A stretch of 39,563 nucleotides of DNA from Flavobacteriaceae bacterium (GTDB lineage: Bacteria > Bacteroidota > Bacteroidia > Flavobacteriales > Flavobacteriaceae), in contig JALQVG010000073.1 in assembly GCA_023260435.1 (NCBI GenBank), positions 1-39,563 on the forward strand, in the 5' to 3' direction. Shown one piece after another: positions 8,280-19,200 of this stretch. Below the pieces are notes generated by a model. It was not told the origin of the DNA, did not search any database, and saw only the letters and a program-made list of their open reading frames with translations. Position 1 is the stretch's first letter. Each line of letters opens with the position of its first letter. The translations under genes and the position numbers were made by a program.

Positions 8280-8308
8280 AAGGCTTGTCTTCACGACAAG
8301 CCTTTTTT
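8280..8308 (+). terminator. trp attenuator terminator hairpin
   Basis: AAGGCTTGTC (8280-8289) TTCAC GACAAGCCTT (8295-8304), perfect 10-bp stem followed by TTTT, 17 nt before the trpE ATG. Confidence 0.9.
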
Positions 8309-8324
8309 CATTAACAACCTTGCT

Positions 8325-9728
8325 ATGAGAATTCATCGTCTTAAAACTGACTACCAGAAATTACTGGCCGACACGCTTACTCCGGTGAGCGTTTACCTGA
8401 AGATCAGAGATCGATTTGCCCAAAGTATTTTGTTGGAGAGCAGTGATTATCACGCTAATGACAATAGTTTTTCCTACATCTGTTGTCAGCCAATAGCCTG
8501 GATCAAAATTGAAGGTGATCATGTAGAAGAGCGATTTCCAGATGGAAGTTCCGAAAACTATGTCTTAGAAAGCAAGAAAAGTGTACCCGATATTATTGCC
8601 CGTTTCAGCACCTCATTTGCCGTAGATGGTCCAGCTTTTAAATTTATCAACCACGGTCTGTTTGGCTATATGTCGTATGACAGCGTTCGCTATTTTGAGG
8701 ACATCTCCATTGAAAAAAAAGAGGCCAAAACTTCTATTCCAGATGTGTACTATGCTGTTTACCAAAACATCATAGCCATTAATCATTTCAATAATGAAGC
8801 GTATTTGTTTTGTCACCACACAGAAGATCAGACAAGTAATTTAGCTGAACTAGCTGGCTGGATTCAGGTACCCTCATTTCCCAGTTATCCGTTTAAACTA
8901 GTGGGCGATCAAAAAACCAATGTGGCTGATCAGGATTTTAAGTCTATGGTATCACTGGCAAAAACACATTGCCAACGAGGAGACGTATTTCAATTGGTAC
9001 TTTCCAGAAGGTTTGAGCAACCCTTTCAGGGCGATGAATTTAATGTATATCGGGCATTAAGAACGATCAATCCTTCTCCTTACTTATTTTATTTCGACTA
9101 CGGGAATTTTAAATTATTGGGCAGCTCTCCTGAAGCTCAATTAGTCGTAAAAAACGATTTATGCGAAATTCATCCTATAGCGGGTACTTTCCGCAGAACA
9201 GGAAACGATGAACAAGACGCGGAGCTTGCCAAAAAACTCAGCGAGGACGCTAAAGAAAATGCAGAGCATGTGATGTTGGTCGATCTCGCGCGCAATGATT
9301 TGAGCAGACACGGCCGAATTGTTCAAGTGGAAACCTATAAAGAGGTTCAATTTTTCTCTCATGTGATTCATTTAGTCTCCAAAGTAACCGGAAGAAAAAA
9401 ACCCGAAGTACCCACTATGAATGTAGTGGCCGATACGTTCCCTGCAGGAACTTTAAGCGGTGCTCCCAAGCACAAAGCCATGGAGCTAATCGAGCGCTAT
9501 GAACCTACGCCAAGAGGATATTATGGGGGGGCTATTGGATTTATGGATTTTTCAGGAAATTTTAACCACGCGATCATGATACGCACCTTTTTAAGCAAGA
9601 ACCAAACACTCTACTTTCAAGCAGGTGCTGGTATTGTAGCTGCATCAAGCGCGGAAGCTGAGAATCAAGAAACCTATAACAAACTAGGCGCTTTACAAAA
9701 AGCATTAACCATGGCAGAAGGCCTTTAA
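8325..9728 (+). CDS. trpE: Anthranilate synthase component I
   Basis: LLESSD near N-terminus (Trp feedback site); chorismate-binding motifs HPIAGTFRRTG, FPAGTLSGAPKHKAMELI, YYGGAIGFM. Confidence 0.96.
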   Translation: MRIHRLKTDYQKLLADTLTPVSVYLKIRDRFAQSILLESSDYHANDNSFSYICCQPIAWIKIEGDHVEERFPDGSSENYVLESKKSVPDIIARFSTSFAVDGPAFKFINHGLFGYMSYDSVRYFEDISIEKKEAKTSIPDVYYAVYQNIIAINHFNNEAYLFCHHTEDQTSNLAELAGWIQVPSFPSYPFKLVGDQKTNVADQDFKSMVSLAKTHCQRGDVFQLVLSRRFEQPFQGDEFNVYRALRTINPSPYLFYFDYGNFKLLGSSPEAQLVVKNDLCEIHPIAGTFRRTGNDEQDAELAKKLSEDAKENAEHVMLVDLARNDLSRHGRIVQVETYKEVQFFSHVIHLVSKVTGRKKPEVPTMNVVADTFPAGTLSGAPKHKAMELIERYEPTPRGYYGGAIGFMDFSGNFNHAIMIRTFLSKNQTLYFQAGAGIVAASSAEAENQETYNKLGALQKALTMAEGL

Positions 9729-9732
9729 GGAG

Positions 9733-10311
9733 ATGAAAGAAATACTTGTTATCGACAACTACGACAGTTTTACCTACAACTTGGTCCACCACCTCGAAGC
9801 GTTGGGCGCATCTGTACACGTGGTGCGCAACGACCAAATTACGCTGGAGGAAATAGCCCCCTACAACCACATCGTTTTGTCCCCCGGACCTGGAATACCC
9901 GATGAAGCTGGTCTGCTCAAAGCGATTATCCGACAATACGCGCCAACCAAAGCAATATTGGGTGTATGCTTGGGGCAACAAGCCATAGCTGAAGTGTTTG
10001 GAGGAAGCTTGACCAACTTGAGCCAAGTGTATCACGGAATAAGCACACCCATCGACGTAGATTCCTCTGAACCGATTTTCCAAGGCCTACCCACTCAAAT
10101 ACAGGTGGGAAGATATCATTCTTGGGTGGTGAACCAGACTGATTTGCCCGCTGTACTTCGCGTTACTGCTCGGGACTTAAATGGGCAAATTATGGCCATT
10201 CGACACAGGGAATATGAAGTTTGTGCGGTACAGTTTCACCCCGAGTCGATCCTTACCCCAGATGGCGCACATATGCTGTCTCAATGGCTGAAACACACCA
10301 AATACTTTTAG
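9733..10311 (+). CDS. trpG: Anthranilate synthase component II (glutamine amidotransferase)
   Basis: LVIDNYDSFTYNLVHHL, LSPGPGIPDEAG, GVCLGQQAIAEVFGG, VQFHPESILTPDG. Confidence 0.96.
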   Translation: MKEILVIDNYDSFTYNLVHHLEALGASVHVVRNDQITLEEIAPYNHIVLSPGPGIPDEAGLLKAIIRQYAPTKAILGVCLGQQAIAEVFGGSLTNLSQVYHGISTPIDVDSSEPIFQGLPTQIQVGRYHSWVVNQTDLPAVLRVTARDLNGQIMAIRHREYEVCAVQFHPESILTPDGAHMLSQWLKHTKYF

Positions 10312-10314
10312 CGG

Positions 10315-11319
10315 ATGAAGACCCTACTCAACCAATTGACCCAACACCAGCAACTGACCAAAGAGTCAGCCAAGGAAGTATTGACCCAAATCGCTCACGG
10401 TCAGTACTCAGAATCTGAGATCGCAGCATTCTTGACGGTATACATGATGCGCAGTATCAGTATTGAGGAATTAGCTGGGTTTCGGGATGCACTGCTTGAG
10501 CTTTGTATTCCTATAGACTTATCGGCATACACTCCGATTGACCTATGTGGCACTGGGGGTGACGGCAAAGACACTTTTAATATTTCAACTCTAGCCTCGT
10601 TTGTGACTGCTGGAGCAGGGATACACGTAGCCAAACACGGTAATTATGGAGTTTCGTCGGCCTGTGGGTCAAGTAATGTACTCGAAGCTTTGGGCATTAA
10701 ATTTAGCGCTGATGAGGCGTTTTTGCGCAGTTGTATCGAAAAGGCAGGTATCTGTGTACTGCACGCTCCTCTTTTTCACCCGGCCATGAAACAGGTGGCA
10801 CCCGTGCGCAGAAGTCTTGGAGTTAAAACTTTTTTCAATATGTTGGGGCCTATGGTGAACCCTTCAAGACCCAACTATCAGCTGGTGGGTGTTTTTCAAC
10901 TAGAACTGGCCAGGATGTATCAATACCTTTATCAAAAGGACCAAATTAAATACACCATTGTACATGCACTGGATGGGTACGATGAAATCTCCTTAACCGG
11001 AAGTGCCAAAATCATCACGCCACAAGGTGAGTCTTTATTAAGTCCTCAAGATTTTAAAGCCCAACTTTGGAGAATGGGTGATATTACTGGGGGAAATGGC
11101 GTGGAAGATGCTGCGAAAATTTTTCTAGAGGTACTCAAAGGCCAAGGCACCCAAGCGCAAAACGAGGTGGTTTGTGCCAATGCAGCATTGGCCATATCCA
11201 CTGTCAAAGGATGCAGTATAGCTCATGCTGTAGATCTCGCAGGAGAAAGCCTAAAGTCTGGGCGTGCTTATGAGTCATTTATTGAATTGCAAAACATATC
11301 TAAGTCATGGATATCCTAA
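10315..11319 (+). CDS. trpD: Anthranilate phosphoribosyltransferase
   Basis: DLCGTGGDGKDTFNIST, KHGNYGVSSACGSSNVLEALG, NMLGPMVNPSRP. Confidence 0.96.
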   Translation: MKTLLNQLTQHQQLTKESAKEVLTQIAHGQYSESEIAAFLTVYMMRSISIEELAGFRDALLELCIPIDLSAYTPIDLCGTGGDGKDTFNISTLASFVTAGAGIHVAKHGNYGVSSACGSSNVLEALGIKFSADEAFLRSCIEKAGICVLHAPLFHPAMKQVAPVRRSLGVKTFFNMLGPMVNPSRPNYQLVGVFQLELARMYQYLYQKDQIKYTIVHALDGYDEISLTGSAKIITPQGESLLSPQDFKAQLWRMGDITGGNGVEDAAKIFLEVLKGQGTQAQNEVVCANAALAISTVKGCSIAHAVDLAGESLKSGRAYESFIELQNISKSWIS

Positions 11320-12095
11320 CCCGCATATGCCGCAACAAACAAGTGCAAGTAGACCTGGTGAAAAATCAGGTGCCCCTATCTGTGCTGCAGTCCATGCCTT
11401 TGTATGCGAGAAATACCGTTTCACTAAGGGAGGCATTAAGCCACAGCGCCAGTGGATTGATCACAGAACACAAAAGAAGATCTCCCTCGAAAAACCATAT
11501 TAGAACAGATCACCATATTCAAGAGGTGGCCCAAGGCTACCAATCTGGAGGTGCCTGCGGTATGTCCGTATTGACCGAAGTAGGTTATTTTGGCGGAGCA
11601 CCAGAGGACTTGATTATTGCGCGTGCCAGTTGTACCTTACCCCTATTGCGCAAAGACTTTATGGTGGATCCCTATCAGGTCCACGAAGCAAAAGCATGGG
11701 GTGCCGACGTGATCTTGTTAATCGCGGCCGCATTAGATCCCAAGTCGATTGATGTACTGAGCGGTTTAGCGCATGAGTTAGGCTTGGAAGTGCTTCTGGA
11801 GGTTCATGACTTGTCTGAACTCAATCGCTCACTGACACCTAACATTGATATGGTCGGAGTCAATAACCGAAATTTAAAGACCTTTGAGGTATCGACACAG
11901 GTAAGTATCGAACTTGCCCGGCACATTCCGGATCACCTGGTTAAGATTTCAGAAAGTGGATTGACTGACGCACAAGAAATTAGGGCATTACGATCCGTGG
12001 GATACCGTGGCTTTCTCGTTGGTGAACATTTGATGAAATCGGATAACCCCGGTGAGGCTACGCGATTAATGATTGAAGAAATTACCCGATTATGA
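11307..12095 (+). CDS. trpC: Indole-3-glycerol-phosphate synthase
   Basis: ITEHKRRSPSK, CGMSVLTEVGYFGG, LLRKDFMVDPYQV, VGVNNRNLKTFEV, ISESGL; overlaps trpD by 13 nt. Confidence 0.95.
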   Translation: MDILTRICRNKQVQVDLVKNQVPLSVLQSMPLYARNTVSLREALSHSASGLITEHKRRSPSKNHIRTDHHIQEVAQGYQSGGACGMSVLTEVGYFGGAPEDLIIARASCTLPLLRKDFMVDPYQVHEAKAWGADVILLIAAALDPKSIDVLSGLAHELGLEVLLEVHDLSELNRSLTPNIDMVGVNNRNLKTFEVSTQVSIELARHIPDHLVKISESGLTDAQEIRALRSVGYRGFLVGEHLMKSDNPGEATRLMIEEITRL

Positions 12096-12748
12096 GCTTA
12101 AATCGTCTGGAACTAAAAGTTTGCGGCATGACCCAAAGGGAGAATATCCAAGCTGTATTGGAGGTAAAACCTGATTGGATCGGGCTCATTTTCTGGCCTA
12201 AGTCCAAACGATATTGTTCCTTGGACCCTGAGCAATGGCAAACTATTGATTTGGGCCAAACAAAGTCGGTGGGCGTATTTGTCGATCAACCCATGGATGA
12301 AGTAATACAAATCGCACACACCTATGACCTTGACGGCCTTCAGCTGCATGGGAACGAATCAACTGAGTACCTGAAAACACTTAGAAGCCAACTACCCGAA
12401 GTAGCGATAATAAAAGCGTTTTCCATAGATCACCACTTTGATTGGAGCCTACTATCGCCCTATCAAGAGCACAGTGACCTATTTTTATTCGATACTAAAG
12501 GACCGCTACCTGGCGGAAATGGAACAGCATTTGATTGGACCATTTTGACACAATATCCAGGATCAACTCCCTTTTTATTGAGTGGTGGAATACATCTAGG
12601 ATTGACAAAAAATCTTTTGGAATGGATCCATACTCCGGCTTCTAAGTGGTGTGTAGGGATCGATGTGAATTCTGGTTTTGAAGTCAGTCCAGGAATAAAG
12701 AATCCAGAACTAATTAAGGAATTGAGCCAACAGTGCAAACAATTATAA
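12092..12748 (+). CDS. trpF: Phosphoribosylanthranilate isomerase
   Basis: [48 protein letters not shown]. Confidence 0.93.
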   Translation: MSLNRLELKVCGMTQRENIQAVLEVKPDWIGLIFWPKSKRYCSLDPEQWQTIDLGQTKSVGVFVDQPMDEVIQIAHTYDLDGLQLHGNESTEYLKTLRSQLPEVAIIKAFSIDHHFDWSLLSPYQEHSDLFLFDTKGPLPGGNGTAFDWTILTQYPGSTPFLLSGGIHLGLTKNLLEWIHTPASKWCVGIDVNSGFEVSPGIKNPELIKELSQQCKQL

Positions 12749-12758
12749 ATCAGAGCAG

Positions 12759-13946
12759 ATGAAAAAAAGTTATCAAGTGGACGAGTGGGGTTATTACGGA
12801 ACATTTGGTGGGGCATATATCCCTGAAATGCTCTACCCAAACACGGAAGAATTGCGCAGTCAATACCTGAAGATTATGGCCGAGCCAGAATTTCAAAAGG
12901 AATTTAACCAACTGCTAAAAGACTATGTGGGCCGACCTACCCCTTTGTATTTGGCCCAGCGTTTATCCGCCCAAGTAGGTTGTAAAATCTACTTAAAACG
13001 GGAAGATTTATGTCATACGGGGGCACATAAAATCAATAATACCATCGGACAGATTCTCATGGCCAAGAAATTGGGCAAATCAAGAATTATTGCCGAAACA
13101 GGGGCTGGTCAGCACGGTGTGGCCACCGCGACTGTATGTGCCTTAATGGGCATGGAGTGTATCGTCTACATGGGCGAGGTGGATATCAAACGTCAAGCAC
13201 CTAACGTCGCGCGTATGAAAATGCTGGGGGCGCAAGTACGTCCAGCTACTTCAGGATCTAAAACCCTAAAAGACGCTACTAACGAAGCGATTAGAGATTG
13301 GATCAATAACCCGGTGAATACCCATTACATCATCGGATCCGTAGTTGGACCTCATCCTTATCCCGATATGGTAGCCAGGTTTCAGTCCGTAATAGCTCAA
13401 GAGACCATGGAGCAATTATTGGAGTTAGAGGGCCGGGACTATCCAGATGCGGTTGTGGCTTGTGTGGGGGGAGGAAGCAACGCTGCTGGTGCTTACTATC
13501 ATTACCTAGACCGCGAAGAAGTGCGGATAATCGCCGTGGAAGCTGCAGGTAAAGGAATTGACACCCATGAAAGTGCTGCCACCTCAGTCTTGGGAAGAGA
13601 AGGCATTATCCACGGCTCGAAAACATTACTCATGCAGTCTCCAGATGGACAAATCACAGAACCCTACTCTATTTCAGCAGGACTTGATTATCCGGGTATT
13701 GGGCCGATGCACGCTCATCTATTCCGTTCTAAAAGAGGAGAGTTTATCTCGGCTACAGACCAACAAGCTATGGAGGCTGGATTGATGTTGAGTCAATTAG
13801 AAGGAATTATTCCCGCTATTGAAACTTCGCATGCCTTGGCGGTATTGGATCAATTAAACTTTAAATCAACGGATGTGGTTGTGGTTAACCTCTCAGGAAG
13901 AGGAGATAAAGACCTGAATACCTACATCGATTACTTTAAATTATAG
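12759..13946 (+). CDS. trpB: Tryptophan synthase beta subunit
   Basis: [53 protein letters not shown]. Confidence 0.97.
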   Translation: MKKSYQVDEWGYYGTFGGAYIPEMLYPNTEELRSQYLKIMAEPEFQKEFNQLLKDYVGRPTPLYLAQRLSAQVGCKIYLKREDLCHTGAHKINNTIGQILMAKKLGKSRIIAETGAGQHGVATATVCALMGMECIVYMGEVDIKRQAPNVARMKMLGAQVRPATSGSKTLKDATNEAIRDWINNPVNTHYIIGSVVGPHPYPDMVARFQSVIAQETMEQLLELEGRDYPDAVVACVGGGSNAAGAYYHYLDREEVRIIAVEAAGKGIDTHESAATSVLGREGIIHGSKTLLMQSPDGQITEPYSISAGLDYPGIGPMHAHLFRSKRGEFISATDQQAMEAGLMLSQLEGIIPAIETSHALAVLDQLNFKSTDVVVVNLSGRGDKDLNTYIDYFKL

Positions 13947-13949
13947 GAC

Positions 13950-14717
13950 ATGAGTACACGAATTGAACAGCTGTTTCAAAAAAAGAAAAAAGTACTTTCC
14001 ATATACTTCACCGCAGGTTATCCAAAGCATTCAGACACCCTCCCTATTTTGGAATCCTTACAAGAACAAGGGGTGGATATGGTGGAAATCGGTTTGCCGT
14101 TCTCAGATCCATTAGCTGACGGCCCAGTTATCCAACAAAGTTCAACTCAGGCTTTGGCTATGGGCATGACTACTGAAGTACTCTTCGATCAATTGAAGGA
14201 TGTCCGGTCGAAAATTGAAATACCCCTAGTCATCATGGGCTATTTCAATCCGGTTTTACAGTTTGGGGTAGACGCATTCTGTCGCAAATGCGCAGAAATA
14301 GGAATTGATGCCGTAATCCTACCTGACCTGCCCTTAACGGTATACGAACGAGAATATCAAGAGATTTTTGAACGCCATGGTATTCAATTAATCTTTTTGA
14401 TCACCCCACAAACCTCAGATGAACGAATCATTGCTTTGGACCAAGCCAGTAAAGGATTTATCTATTTAGTCAGCACGGCCAGCGTAACTGGAAGTGGATC
14501 AGGTTTTGGTCAAGCTCAAGTTGACTATTTCAAACGCATTTCAGACATGAAGCTTAAAAACCCCATCGTGGTTGGTTTTGGCATTAAAGACCGGGAGACC
14601 TTCAGTCAAGCCACTGCTCACACCGATGGTGCGATTATTGGTTCTGCGTTTATCAACGCATTGACTGAAAAAGGAACAGCTGTGATTCCCGAATTCATCA
14701 AAGGGATACGCGGTTAA
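13950..14717 (+). CDS. trpA: Tryptophan synthase alpha subunit
   Basis: YFTAGYPKHSDT, VEIGLPFSDPLADGPVIQQSSTQAL, VILPDLPL, YLVSTASVTGSGSGF, VGFGIK. Confidence 0.96.
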   Translation: MSTRIEQLFQKKKKVLSIYFTAGYPKHSDTLPILESLQEQGVDMVEIGLPFSDPLADGPVIQQSSTQALAMGMTTEVLFDQLKDVRSKIEIPLVIMGYFNPVLQFGVDAFCRKCAEIGIDAVILPDLPLTVYEREYQEIFERHGIQLIFLITPQTSDERIIALDQASKGFIYLVSTASVTGSGSGFGQAQVDYFKRISDMKLKNPIVVGFGIKDRETFSQATAHTDGAIIGSAFINALTEKGTAVIPEFIKGIRG

Positions 14718-16216
14718 GGGACCAGATTAGGCGTGGTTAGTAGGCGTTCAAAAAACTTAATCCCGTAAGCTACCTGACCTAAGGTGATGTTTTCATTGGG
14801 ACTGTGTTGGTTGTTGTCTGCATTGACTAAGGGGACAATGTATGCGGGAATTTTAAGCGCGTTCACAAAGGGAGCAATAGGGACAGTACCTCCCATAGTT
14901 CTGATTTGAACGACTGGCTCACCATACCAAGATTCCATCTGCGATTTAAGTGTTTGACCAAATGGCAAGCTCAAATCAGTGCGGAATGCATCGGTGACAC
15001 CCCCTTCTGTAATGGAGACAATTTTGGCAAATCGCTCGCGTTCTTGCGCGCTGGGGACGTGATCTAGCAAGGTGTATCCCTGTTTTTTGATGTGCTCCTT
15101 AACCAACTGCTTCAGCCGATTACCGTCGCTTTCAACCACAAGTCTTAAATCCAAAGCAGCAGTAGCTGTTGCAGGAACCACTGTACGGGCTTGATCACCC
15201 ACCCAAGCTGACGACATGCCACGGATATTCAGTGAGGGGTATTGGAGGGATTGCTGATAAAAATCACCCACGGCATCTGGCTGGGCAAATCCCAAACTTT
15301 GGGCTATCGCCTCCGTACGGTCAGGTACGGCAGATAAGACTTGATTTACCTGATCACTGATCTCGATTCCTTGGTAATAACCCGGTATCAATACCCTACC
15401 CTGCTGGTCTTTCATAGAAGCCAATAGCTGGGCCAAAGAAAGTGCTGGATTTGGTGCAAAATTTCCGTAATGCCCAGAATGTTGTGGTACTGATGGACCG
15501 TATGTGGTCAACTCTAGGGTAGTGATGCCCCGACAACCATAAATCAAAGTAGGTGCTCCTGAGGGATGTAATGGACCGTCGTTGATCACCAAAATATCCG
15601 CTGCAAGTAATTCTTTGTAGTTGACTACGGCCTGAGCTAGAGGTGCTGAGCTTTTTTCTTCTTCAGAGTCCAGAATAACCTTGATGTTATAGGCCAGCGG
15701 AACTCCTCGTTTTGTGGTTAAATCAATCGCGTTTAAGAGCGCTACTATAGGGCCTTTATCGTCTGAGGTCGAACGACCAAACAAACGCCAATTTTCTGGA
15801 ATACTGTCGTTTAAATCAGAAAAAGGACGTTCTTTCCAGCCTGTTTGGTCGGGTGACTTCAAGACAACTTGGTACGGATTTGCCTGATTCCATTTAGCTG
15901 GATCTACGGCTTGACCGTCAAAATGCATATAGATCAAAAAAGTTTTTAATCCAGGTTTTTGAGGCAGTGCGGCAAAAAACAACGGTGCCCCTGAAGTAGG
16001 TAATACCGAGGTGTTAAAACCCCGCTCGGCAAATTCTTTCTCCAACCAAAACAAGTTGCGATTGATATCGGCTAGGTCATTGGCGTCATTGGGTAAGGCG
16101 ACAAAATCGACTATTTGATCAATGGTGTGCCTCCATTGTGATTGGAACAATGCATCGTTTTGGCTGTAGCCAATGGTAGACAGGAGTAGAAGCCCCAAAA
16201 AAAAGCCTTTTTTCAT
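14714..16216 (-). CDS. Secreted M20-family peptidase (dipeptidase-like)
   Basis: ORF 14714..16252; signal peptide MKKGFFLGLLLLSTIGYSQ; YMHFDGQAVDP, GRSTSDDKGPIVALL, LDSEEEKSS, AYIVPLVNADNNQHSPNENI. Confidence 0.88.
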   Translation of the reverse strand: MKKGFFLGLLLLSTIGYSQNDALFQSQWRHTIDQIVDFVALPNDANDLADINRNLFWLEKEFAERGFNTSVLPTSGAPLFFAALPQKPGLKTFLIYMHFDGQAVDPAKWNQANPYQVVLKSPDQTGWKERPFSDLNDSIPENWRLFGRSTSDDKGPIVALLNAIDLTTKRGVPLAYNIKVILDSEEEKSSAPLAQAVVNYKELLAADILVINDGPLHPSGAPTLIYGCRGITTLELTTYGPSVPQHSGHYGNFAPNPALSLAQLLASMKDQQGRVLIPGYYQGIEISDQVNQVLSAVPDRTEAIAQSLGFAQPDAVGDFYQQSLQYPSLNIRGMSSAWVGDQARTVVPATATAALDLRLVVESDGNRLKQLVKEHIKKQGYTLLDHVPSAQERERFAKIVSITEGGVTDAFRTDLSLPFGQTLKSQMESWYGEPVVQIRTMGGTVPIAPFVNALKIPAYIVPLVNADNNQHSPNENITLGQVAYGIKFFERLLTTPNLVP

Positions 16217-16255
16217 CGAGTGGAATTTACTCACCAAATTAGGTATTAGCAACGG

Positions 16256-19200
16256 CTATTCCAAACGCAAAACCAAGTCGTCTGTCTGGACTAGTTCTCC
16301 AGCTGAAAGCACTACCTCAGCGACAGATCCAGCCTCTTGAGCAGTTACCGTAGTTTCCATTTTCATCGCCTCAATCACAAAAAGGGGTTGATTGCGTTTG
16401 ACGTTTTCTCCTTGCTTCACGAGTACTTGAGACAGCAAACCTTGTAGTGGCGCCCCAACTTCTAAAAGTTGATCGGTCTGAGCCTTTCTGTTTTCCTTTT
16501 TATCTACTTTGACTCTTTTGTCTTTGACGATTAGGGTACGCAATTGTCCGTTTACTTTGAAGTATACAGGTACATTTCCATTGGCATCTGCCACACCTTT
16601 AAGCATCAATGAAACCAAAATATTTTTTCCTCGATCTAAAGGAATCATGATTTCCTCACCCGGTTCCATCCCAAAAAAGAAGTTTTTGGTGGGTAGGTTC
16701 ATCACTTTGCCAAATCGAACATAATTGGCCAGTGCATCCTCAAAAACCTTGGGATACAAACTGTAGGATAAGAAATCTGTAAACTGAAGATCTCGATCTA
16801 AACCAGGCTGAAATTTATCGAGAAACTCTGCGTAAGCTTTGTCGAAATCAATGGGTTCCATGTGCGCATTGGGCCGCTCAGTATAGGGAACTTTGTCCTT
16901 CAAGATGATTTTTTGTAAATCCTTGGGGAAGCCTCCAACAGGTTGACCCAAATCACCTTGGAATAGGGAAATCACTGAATCGGGGAAATTCATGGTGTGT
17001 CCTTTTTCCCAGACATCTTGAATGCTGTACTTGTTGCTGATCAAGTATTGAGCCATATCACCCACTACCTTGGAGCTTGGAGTTACTTTGATGATATCGC
17101 CAAACAATTGGTTCACATCGCCATACATCTGAGTGACCTCAGCAAATTTATCTTCAAGACCCAAAGCGATGGCCTGGCCTTTCAAGTTAGAGTATTGGCC
17201 GCCGGGAATTTCATGGGTATACACGGCTCCAGTTCCCGCTTTCAATCCTGACTCAAAAGGATAGTAATACTGCCTAACCGTTTCCCAATAATCGGAGTGG
17301 GCAGCCAAACTAGCTCGATTCATTTCTCGCTCTCTTGGATGAAAGCGCATCAGTTCAACCATCGAATTAAAATTCGGTTGAGAGGTCAATCCAGAAAGTC
17401 CTCCCAAGGCCACATCGATCACATCTACACCCGCCTCTATCGCCTTGAGGTACATGGCCGCTTGAGTAGATGAAGTGTCGTGGGTATGCAGGTGAATCGG
17501 AATGTTGATGGTGGACTTTAACGCGCTGATCAATTCATAAGCAGCGTACGGTTTAAGCAACCCTGCCATGTCTTTTACCCCCAATATGTGGGCCCCAGCA
17601 TTTTCGATATCCTTGGCGAGTTGCAGGTAATAGTTCAGGTCATACTTCGTTTTTGTCGGATCGAGAATATCTCCTGTGTAACACAAAGAGCCTTCAGCCA
17701 AACCTCCAGTGTGTTTGCGCACATAAGTGATGGCAGGTGCTATGGACTCCATCCAGTTTAGCGAATCGAAAATTCGATAAACATCCATACCAGTCTCCCA
17801 AGACTGTGCGACAAATTTTTCGATCAGATTGTCTGGATAGGCCTTGTAGCCTACCCCATTAGATCCTCGAAGCAACATTTGGGTTAATGTATGGGGCATA
17901 GCTTTGCGCAACAAGGCCAATCGCTCCCAGGGATCTTCCTGTAGAAATCTCATGCACACATCAAATGTTGCTCCACCCCACACTTCCATGGAGAATATTT
18001 CTGGATTGTCCAATGCATAACGCTCAGCTACTTGGAGCATATCGACCGTGCGCATACGCGTGGCCAATAAACTTTGGTGCGCATCGCGCATGGTAGTATC
18101 GGTGTAATGCACTTTAGGATCGTTGAGCAGCCACTGCGCAAATCCGTCTGGACCCAACTCAGTGAGCTTGTCTTTAGTGCCAAAAACATTTTTATGAGCT
18201 GGCATCGGAGGAATCGGCGGCTTGGAAAACACCTTACCTACTTCCACTTTCTTCACATCGGGATGACCATTGACAATGACCTCACCCAGGTAAGCAATTA
18301 GTTTATTAGCTCGATTTTTTGGGGGTTTAATGTCAAATAAAGAAGGGGTATCCTTGATGAAATTGACCGTAACTTTTCCTTGTCTAAAGGTATCGTGACT
18401 TAAAATATTGTCCAAAAAAGCCATATTGGTCTCCACACCGCGAATGCGGAACTCGGAAAGCGCCCGGCGCATTTTTCTGCAAGATCCATCTAAAGTTCTG
18501 CTGATCGCTGAAACCTTGACCAACATGGAATCAAAAAATGGAGAAATTTTAACCCCTTGATAGATACTTCCCGCATCTAATCTGATTCCCAATCCAGAGG
18601 CTGATCGATACGTAGTCACTACACCGTAGTCAGGCTTGAAATCGTTGAGCGGGTTTTCCGTAGTGATCCGGCATTGCAATGCATAACCCGTGATGACAAC
18701 AGACTCTTGACTTGGAATTTTGATCTGTTGATCACTGAGTCGATAACCACCTGCGATAAAGAGTTGGGCTTTGACCAAATCAATGTTGGTGATCATTTCT
18801 GTAACCGTATGCTCGACTTGAATCCTAGGATTTACCTCGATAAAATAGATACTTCCGTCGTCATCTACCAAGAATTCAACCGTACCTATATTGTTGTAAT
18901 CAACTGCTTTACAAATAGTCAATGCGTAGTGATACAGGGCGTCTTTAGTTTCTTGATCCAAGCCTAACGAAGGGGCAAACTCAATCACTTTCTGGTATCG
19001 CCGCTGTACGGAACAATCGCGTTCATAGAGGTGAACCATATTGCCGTGGTGGTCGGCGACTATTTGAATTTCGATGTGTTTGGGGTTTTCTACAAACTTC
19101 TCCAAGAATACTGTGTCATCGCCAAAAGCATTGGCTGATTCCCTTCTAGCTTCTGGAAACCCTTTGATCAACTCTTGTTCTGTACGGATGACGCGCATTC

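Noticed and set aside
9574-10083. 169-aa antisense ORF over trpE/trpG
   Set aside because: Fully antisense to strongly supported trp genes, no recognizable domain; a codon-bias shadow ORF.
12463-12840. 125-aa antisense ORF over trpF/trpB
   Set aside because: Antisense shadow of conserved coding sequence with no recognizable family.
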